Assembly (NCBI GenBank): GCA_029961685.1
Contig: JARWKL010000007.1
Location: 6,654,708-6,718,707 of the forward strand
Reading direction: 5' to 3'
Length of the DNA: 64,000 bases
From: Aristolochia californica
Lineage: Eukaryota; Streptophyta; Magnoliopsida; Piperales; Aristolochiaceae
A program made the translations under genes and the position numbers. Each line of letters begins with the position of its first letter. Position 1 is the first letter of the stretch. Shown piece by piece: positions 55,336-64,000 of the stretch. A model generated the notes under the pieces. The model had not been told where the DNA came from, made no database searches, and saw only the letters and a list, made by a program, of their open reading frames with translations.

Positions 55336-56957
55336 TCAAAGGTTCTGACGAGGTTTATGGTCATCAATGGCTATCTTCCCGTCTGAACAAGGCCAGAACT
55401 CGGCTTTCTTCACCTTGGAGATGCTCTCCAGGACCACTTCTGGCGACACATGCCCCATCACAGTCACCCTCTTTGATTCCAAATCAATGCTGAAGGATGT
55501 CACTCCTGCAATTTTTTCCATTAAGAAAATATTGGGTCATCATGAAAGCTTGTAAAGAGTTGCTGGAAATTTCTTTCACTGTAATTCCCTTTTTGGCTGT
55601 AAAATGATCCCTTGGATTTAGATCTTGCCTGTATAATATATTTTCTTTCACATTGTCAATGCCGAAGTAGATCAAATCAAACTGCTGTCAAACAATATAA
55701 AAGTAAAATCAAAGTTTTTCATCACCATTAAAGCCTTGACTCCGTTATCATCTCAGCTACCTACATAAACTACTTGCTCTTATCATCATCTCAGCAACCT
55801 AAATAAAGTACTTAACTCACACTGCTTGATGAACAGTTGAAGAAGAAACAAGAGAAAGGAACAAAATCAAGAAGCCAAACGGGGAGATACCTTCCATCTT
55901 AGACAAATGCTTCTTCACTTTCCCTGCACATCCTTGACAATGGAGAGAAACTCTCATAACAACCACCTGCTCCACAAAGCAGGAAGAGAAACAGTAACAG
56001 CATGTGAGCTCGTAACAGTGTTGACCTCTGCTTCTTCAAACAGTAAATAAGAAAACAAGCTGGCAATCAATAGAATGGTCCCCTCTGCTTCAATTCCTTG
56101 TGCTTCAAGTGTGACAGTTCATATTTTTCATCAAAGAGATTTCCTACACCAAATCATGCCTCTAATGGCGCTTGATTCGGTTTCTAAATGTTAATAAACA
56201 ACTTTTGGCATTTAAAAAAGGTTGAAGAGATTCTTAATGTCAGTTCCATTCTGAGCCATATCAGAGCATCTTCACCTTCACTGCTCCCTTCCTCACATGC
56301 CCTTGTGAGTGAGAGAAATTCGAATTCTTTGGTTTACCTGGGACAAAGCCCGTTTTGTCCACCTTGGAGACAAAATGAATTTTATAATTTTACAGTAGTT
56401 GCTCATAGTAAAAACAACACGTAACAAAGAACTTCAGTTTTCGAGAAAGAGAGCAAAAAAGAGACAACACGAAGGCAAACGAAAATTCTTCCGCATTTTC
56501 AAATCCTAGAAAACAAATCACAGCAACATTCCAAACCAAAGATGATGCAAAATTCCATTTTATTTTCCCGATGCACTGTTTGGAATCTCGCCCGTGATCA
56601 CGACGAGTTTCGAAATGGAATTACCAGTACTGTGGCTAGCTAGCTGCAGCTTCTACAAGGAAAACTACCAGTCACCTGAAAGACATTGTCCGAAGAAGGA
56701 AGTGAAGACACGTTTCTGGGCTTCAATGGAGCTTTTGTCACGGCTAGATCTCTATGGGAGAGAATCGCGAGAGCAGATCTCTTGTCAGTGCCGCCTATCT
56801 GAGACTCCAGAAGACGCGAGTACTTCCAGTCGAGGAGCTTGGCGTGGTCGATGTAAGTTCGGTCCGGCTTTCTGGGGACGATCACCGAGCGCTGGTCGCC
56901 GATCATGCAGACAGCAGTGGAGGCCTGGGAATGGCAGCTGAAGCGGGTCATCTTCAT
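55336..56957 (-). CDS. Heavy-metal-associated (HMA) domain protein, NaKR-like
   Basis: Three exons: 56957-56676, 55966-55891 and 55505-55336, phases consistent, 528 nt, 175 aa. The start is the ATG giving MKMTRFSCHSQASTAVCMI. The N-terminal 90 residues are variable and basic (VIVPRKPDRTYIDHAKLLDW). The C-terminal HMA domain reads VVMRVSLHCQGCAGKVKKHL, SKMEGVTSFSIDLESKRVTV, then MGHVSPEVVLESISKVKKAE and FWPC. The CQGC pair in the metal-binding loop is intact. Layout and sequence resemble Arabidopsis NaKR/SODIUM POTASSIUM ROOT DEFECTIVE-type HMA proteins, which act in phloem and ion homeostasis. The exact paralogue is uncertain. There is no C-terminal CaaX isoprenylation box (it ends KPRQNL), so it is not a HIPP. 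A 62-bp CT repeat lies about 10 bp before the ATG. Confidence 0.9.
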
Positions 56958-56963
56958 GGGCTT

Positions 56964-56967
<4 letters not shown>

Positions 56968-57029
<62 letters not shown>
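56968..57029. repeat. (GA)31 microsatellite in the HMA gene 5' leader
   Basis: An uninterrupted 62-bp GA run (CT on the gene strand) ends about 10 bp upstream of the start codon at 56,957. Confidence 0.95.
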
Positions 57030-57032
<3 letters not shown>

Positions 57033-58179
57033 CAGAGAATCGAAGAAGAAGACGAGTAGAATGCGAGTGAGCCGCTGGAGGATTTAAAGAATGAGAAGAA
57101 GAGGCGAACGCATGCAGGCTTTATGATCAAGCTAACCGCGGCGGCAGCGCCAGTGAGCCCCGATTCGAATCCGAATCTGCTACCAGCTCGATACCCTAAA
57201 TTACGCAACAACCCCTCGTCTCTCAGCCAGCCGAAACCTGAAAATGACGGTCAAAGTAAAATTTCATTTACGGAATTCGAGCAGAACTGAGGAATCTGAC
57301 ACCCAATGTACTTCATAGACTAACAGAGAATGGGGTGCACATCGAAAATTAAATCCTCGTTTAAGGGGTTTTTAGTCATTTAAATAGTCTGAAATGTGCA
57401 CACGTAACATGACTGTCACCACCGTGACAAGCGGTGGTCCGTCACGTGCATACGTGGTTGCTGTCGGGGGCTTTGAAAAGCCTCAGTGGCAGTCTGCAAT
57501 TTTAGTCCTAGAATTTGGTTCTTTACGGAGCCGGAGTCGCCGAACTCGAATCGCTAACGGGGTCGCGGAGAAACCTACACAGAATCCGGACTGGGTTTAT
57601 AGGAAAAATGGTTAAAGTTTTGGCCAGGTCGGGTTTAAAAAAATTCGATACCGACCCGACCGGTTGGCATCCGAGTCAACTACCACAAAAGTCTTTATAG
57701 TTTCCGAATCACTCGCTGACAGTTTGTATAAGGTCGTTAATTGCTAAAAGCACGTAAATAACGGTTAAGAAGTCAATAAGTAACATGGACGGTGGACCCA
57801 GGAAAGGTGACAGCCCAATTGGGCCACGTCATCCCAATCATTCAAGCAGGTAGATGTTGGGTTGGGCCCACATGGAAGGCCTGTCAACGAACGTCGGCAG
57901 GAGTGGGACGATAAAAGGACTGGAGTGGCTTATCGTTATAGCGTTTAAGGGGCTTGGCGCTGAGGGCCCACAGATTCGGCCCATTCGAAGACTATAGTCG
58001 CTAAAACTGTTCTATTTAAAACCTAAAAGAAAGAGATCAACGCTTCCGATTATTTACGATTATACTAATAATGGGCCCACCATAGGCTATAAAAGAAAAC
58101 AGACCTTCAGGCAAGCGATGCTTGCGCCGGCAGCCACCGCCAATACCTCTGACAGGCCGAGATCGGCGCAGCCTCGGCC
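57030..58179. promoter_or_regulatory. Shared upstream region of the divergent HMA and TRAPPC12-like genes
   Basis: The region between the two divergent starts is 1.2 kb. On the TRAPPC12 side, site II-type TGGGCC/GGGCCCA words occur at 57,819-57,825, 57,863-57,870, 57,964-57,970 and 58,072-58,079. They are followed by a TATA box TATAAAAG at 58,088-58,095, 85 bp before the ATG. Site II elements are known from plant housekeeping and growth genes and are bound by TCP factors. No separate gene was found in it. Confidence 0.6.
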
Positions 58180-59247
58180 ATGGATCTCCAGCCTGAAGCT
58201 TCTTCCACCGACCCTCTCTCCTCTGGCCTTTCGCAGCCTCACGAGATCCAGACCCTCCAGGACCTCGCCGCGCGCGGCTCCTGGCGAACCCTCGTTGACA
58301 AAATCGCTCTCAACCGCGGCCTCGGCAGCCTCTCCAAGCCCCACGAGCACCTCGTCTACTTTGCTTTCAATGTCCTGGCCCTCATCAAACTTCGCAGGTT
58401 CTCCGAGGCGGCCGCCGAGCTCTCTTCCCTCGATAGCCTCGACTCTGACACTTACCGCTACGAGTCCCACCCGCAGCACTATGGTACTCTCGCCGGATCC
58501 ATGGTCCCCTTTGCCCTGCGGTTCCTGCAAGCGTCTCTTCCTCAATACCTGAACAACCGGGCCGATGCCCTCGATCGTCTCTATTCGCTGCTTGCTTTCG
58601 TTCGAGGCAAAATTCAACGAAAAGGGGATAACCCAGAAAAGGGTTTGGTTAATGATTCTGTTTGGAGAAAGAGAGAACTTTTCTTAATCAATTCTATTAT
58701 TGCGGTTCATTTGGTAAACAAGGAATTCGGAGTCTGCCTGCAATTGATTTCTGATCTTCTCCGTCTCGATCAGGCGGACCCCGACCTCCTCTCCAAGCTG
58801 GGACTAATCCATCTGCAGATTGGGGACATAGACAGCGCGAGGAAGACGTTCGCGCGGGTCGAGAGTTTGGTGAACGACAGCAGTGAGATCAAGTTGAGGA
58901 ATTTGGTGAATCGGAACAGGGCGCTGATTTATTTGGTCGGGAAGGATTATGTTTCCGCAGTGAGGGAATATGAGGAATGCCTCCAGAGGGATGAAACGGA
59001 CGTGGTGGCGGTTAACAACAAGGGTCTGTGCTTGATGTATTTGAGGGATTTGTCCGATGCTATCAAAGTGATGGAGAGCTCCTTGGAGCGGGCACCCACT
59101 GTGGCTTTGAACGAGACAATGGTTGTGAATCTGTGCAGTATGTATGAATTAGCTTATGTGAACCATTCTGATGTTAAGAAAACTCTTAGCAATTGGATTG
59201 CCCAGGTTGCGCCTGACGATTTTGATGCCTCTTGTATTCGGAGTTGA
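58180..59247 (+). CDS. TRAPPC12-like tetratricopeptide protein
   Basis: A single exon of 355 aa starting MDLQPEASSTDPLSSGLSQP. The N-terminal half (LQDLAARGSWRTLVDKIALN, EHLVYFAFNVLALIKLRRF, MVPFALRFLQASLPQYL) and the C-terminal TPR repeats (LISDLLRLDQADPDLLSKLG, HLQIGDIDSARKTFARVE, ALIYLVGKDYVSAVREYEEC, DVVAVNNKGLCLMYLRDLSD) match trafficking protein particle complex subunit 12. Animal TRAPPC12 belongs to the TRAPP complex in ER-Golgi transport. The plant protein is probably a TRAPP-associated factor in the same route. The animal N-terminal extension is absent, as usual in plants. The frame is intact. A TATA box and site II motifs lie just upstream. Confidence 0.9.
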   Translation: MDLQPEASSTDPLSSGLSQPHEIQTLQDLAARGSWRTLVDKIALNRGLGSLSKPHEHLVYFAFNVLALIKLRRFSEAAAELSSLDSLDSDTYRYESHPQHYGTLAGSMVPFALRFLQASLPQYLNNRADALDRLYSLLAFVRGKIQRKGDNPEKGLVNDSVWRKRELFLINSIIAVHLVNKEFGVCLQLISDLLRLDQADPDLLSKLGLIHLQIGDIDSARKTFARVESLVNDSSEIKLRNLVNRNRALIYLVGKDYVSAVREYEECLQRDETDVVAVNNKGLCLMYLRDLSDAIKVMESSLERAPTVALNETMVVNLCSMYELAYVNHSDVKKTLSNWIAQVAPDDFDASCIRS

Positions 59248-59960
59248 GGTACTCTAATCAAATTTTAGACAATGTTGATTTTCCATTTTCTTTTTTACTG
59301 CTTGCTGAGAATTGTTTTATTGCACTTTGGCCGTGGCTGCTTCTATTTCATTCATTTGTTAATTCCTGAACCTGCACTTCGTATAACATTCTCTCTTGGT
59401 TGTAAATACCCCTGTCCTTGTAGTTTAACCTGTTAGTCTGCCAGCATTGGTAGACTGTAGAAGGGTCATAGCCAGTCCAAATTGATAGTGTGATGTCCAC
59501 TTTGAGACTGAGACGTCTCATATTCAGGGCATGCTTTTGCTCGATTGTAAGTATTGCTGGGTTAATGTTTTGTTACTCAGCAAGATTTTGCTTGCTTCTG
59601 TATTGAACCCTAGAAGTAACTGTTTGCTTAACTTTAACCTCCTTTTGGAATTTTTTTTTTTTTTATGGTTATTCATTTGTATAGATCCGATTTGAGAAAG
59701 GAACTTTGTGAAACTCAGGGAGATGGGCAATATTGTGTATATTGTAGGTAAAATAGAGGGAAAAGATTTACTTACCCAACCCAAACAAAGTTGGGATGAT
59801 GCTCCGATTTCGGTGATGATAGAGGCAGGTACAATTTGCAAAGAGTTATTCTTTACAGACGTCTTAGGATAGGTTTTCTGTCAGAACATAATTATGATTG
59901 TTCTTAGCCTTGTATCTTAGAGTTCCTTAGGAATTCTTATTTGATTATAGCTTATGAAGT
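59248..59960. other. 3' flank of the TRAPPC12-like gene
   Basis: Presumed 3' UTR and spacer. It ends in the 14-bp target duplication (59,947-59,960) of the LINE fragment. No gene. Confidence 0.45.
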
Positions 59961-60141
59961 GTTTAAGGAATTCCCTGCTTGGCCAACTCTTTGGTGGACC
60001 GTCTTGCTAAAGCTGGTTTATCCAAAGCTTCTCTTACCTTCAGGCCATTTGTTTGATTGAGCTGAAATGTACTCTTATGTTGTAAAACTATGAGTCTCTT
60101 ATGCTTCTCAATAAAAGCTATTCATCAGTATGAAAAAAAAA
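59961..60141 (+). mobile_element. 5'-truncated LINE insertion with poly(A) tail and 14-bp target duplications
   Basis: The insert reads through the end of a LINE RNase H-like frame (ANSLVDRLAKAGLSKASL), then a 3' UTR with CAATAAAAG, and ends in an A-run at 60,133-60,141. The flanking 14-mers ATAGCTTATGAAGT at 59,947-59,960 and 60,142-60,155 are identical. This is a textbook 5'-truncated non-LTR insertion of about 180 bp. Confidence 0.85.
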
Positions 60142-60325
60142 ATAGCTTATGAAGTCATGGAGAAGTTGTCTGGATGAGTGAATAGGCAACTTATGCTGGA
60201 TGATTGTACTCAGTAAATTTCTTATGCTTCTCAATGAAAGCTATTCACCAGTATGAAAAAAAAATAGCTTATGAAGTCATGGAGAAGTTGTCTGGATGAG
60301 TGAAGAGGCAACTTATGCTGGATGA
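60097..60325 (+). repeat. 123-bp tandem duplication including the LINE tail
   Basis: The copies start at 60,097 and 60,220 and share TCTTATGCTTCTCAAT, the A-run, the right target duplication and downstream flank to GCTGGATGA. They differ at a few sites. The duplicated unit spans the LINE/flank junction, so it arose after the insertion. Confidence 0.85.
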
Positions 60326-61562
60326 AATCTTATATTTCTTACCAGAGTAAACTGAAGTAGCTAAAAATTATGGAGGGCACAGGAAACTGTTCTGAGATCA
60401 TGGCCTGAGGCCATGTTGCAAAATAAAACTCATCTGCTTAGATTAGTTAGAATATAGATGTAATTTAAATTGGAGGTTAAGATGCTTCAGATTTCTTTCT
60501 AAAACAAAATTCTTTTAAGAGTCGTCTTCAGGCTACCTTCAAAATGCTCATGATTGCTGCAACATTTGGTTTAGAGGCATCAGATGTGTATATTGCGGAT
60601 TGAGAAACAAAAAGGAACTTGCTGGATTGGGCATTGTGAAAGTGGTGTAAGCTAGTGGAATGCTCTCATTTTATTGCTACTTGAAGTTAATCATGTAGAT
60701 GAGGTGATAACGAAATGAAATATTTGACAATTACTTGAAGCATTCAAATATTGTCTAGTATCTATTCATCCAATTCAGAAAACTTGAGTTGGAATTTTTC
60801 TTTAGTAGCTTGTGATCACGTCTGGGAAAAAAACATACAAGAAGAAAGAGGAATACTGGGTTGTCACTTTTGGTATGTTCAGCTCAGCTATGAGCATTGT
60901 CAAAAGAAGAAGAAGCCTAGCGTTGGTCAGATGTCCATATGTGATAGTATTCGGTAAGTATAAATTTATTGGATGAAACAATTATCTTTACTTCACCGTT
61001 GGTGACTATTTGAATTCCGAGTGTTGGAGCAGTAAGTAGAAGGATTCGAGACCGAGTCTCTCAGGTGCACGCAGTTTCCTTCTTCCCACATGGGCGGTTC
61101 CCCGTCAAGGTTCAGTGGTGCACAAGGAAACGTAAGTTTAAAATATAAGGAAATTTGAATTAATTTTGGTTTTATATCAAATATATTTAATGTATTTAAA
61201 TAATTTTAATTAGTTTGAGCATAATTGATATATTAACAATTTTTAAAATTTGATAAATATAAATAATTAATAATAAATATTATGTATAAATTTATAAGAC
61301 AAATATACAATCTTTCAAAAAAAATAAAAAAATAAAAAATAATTATTATATATTTATTAATCAAATATTAATTTTGTACTACAAAACATATTAACAAACA
61401 GAATTCCATCTAGTCAGCATTGGCATATTTCAAAGCCTCTCTCACCAACCCTCTTGTTGCCTACCAACCCCCGTCAGTCTACAAAGAAGCCGCCCCCCTC
61501 CGGCTCTCCATGGACGACGAAAACGCTTGATCTGTAGCGGACCCGGAAACTGTCTCTTCGTC
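60326..61562. other. Intergenic, upstream of the aminotransferase gene
   Basis: No gene was recognised. At 61,020-61,135 a more GC-rich block contains GGATTCGAGACC, a weak pol III B-box match, and GGTTCAGTGGTGCAC. It may be a SINE remnant. 61,140-61,390 is AT-rich. A CT-rich leader precedes the gene from about 61,430. Confidence 0.4.

Positions 61563-64000
<2,438 letters not shown>

Noticed and set aside
58087..58617. 176-codon minus-strand frame
   Set aside because: Antisense to the TRAPPC12-like exon, which is the conserved reading.

Overview
The window is nuclear DNA of a flowering plant. Genes carry GT-AG introns, there are transit and signal peptides, the proteins are plant families (class III peroxidase, SOSEKI, FLZ zinc finger, Ole e 1, plant hyccin), there is a eukaryotic tRNA-Ile(AAU), and the repeats are plant types (hAT, Ty1/copia, a Cassandra-type TRIM with a 5S rRNA-derived LTR, LINEs). 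The DNA is AT-rich between genes. I cannot name a species. All exon models were read by eye from splice sites and protein conservation. For eight genes the exon phases close exactly.

Layout. 1-14,450 is a repeat-rich graveyard: a decayed hAT transposon (1-3145), a dead class III peroxidase (3691-4893), a tRNA-Ile gene (4974-5047, minus), a copia element lacking reverse transcriptase (6305-9632), an EIN3/EIL transcription-factor pseudogene that starts where the copia 3' LTR ends, and a Cassandra-type element inserted at or after its 3' end. 14,450-32,900 is a gene-rich block, all on the minus strand: type I inositol polyphosphate 5-phosphatase, plastid 2,3-BPG-dependent phosphoglycerate mutase, an Ole e 1-like secreted protein, a SOSEKI-family gene with two frame breaks, and a hyccin protein. 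33,300-41,700 has no intact gene that I can recognise, only a PPR fragment, a LINE fragment and unexplained sequence. 41,958-42,878 holds an FLZ zinc-finger gene. 46,919-49,669 (minus) encodes L-ascorbate oxidase. 52,233-54,690 is a hAT derivative related to the first element. Then come an HMA metal-binding-type gene (minus) and a divergent TRAPPC12-like TPR gene sharing a 1.2-kb upstream region, a short 5'-truncated LINE with target-site duplications, and the first six exons of a plastid prephenate/aspartate aminotransferase gene that runs off the right edge.

The genes do not form one pathway. Two neighbours (5-phosphatase and hyccin) both relate to phosphoinositides, which is probably chance. 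The most notable items are the 5S-bearing TRIM, the EIN3 pseudogene, the SOSEKI gene with two lesions, the hAT transposase whose frameshift is fully explained by a 23-bp tandem duplication, and a LINE insertion that was later included in a 123-bp tandem duplication. I found no CRISPR array, operon or clearly undescribed system.
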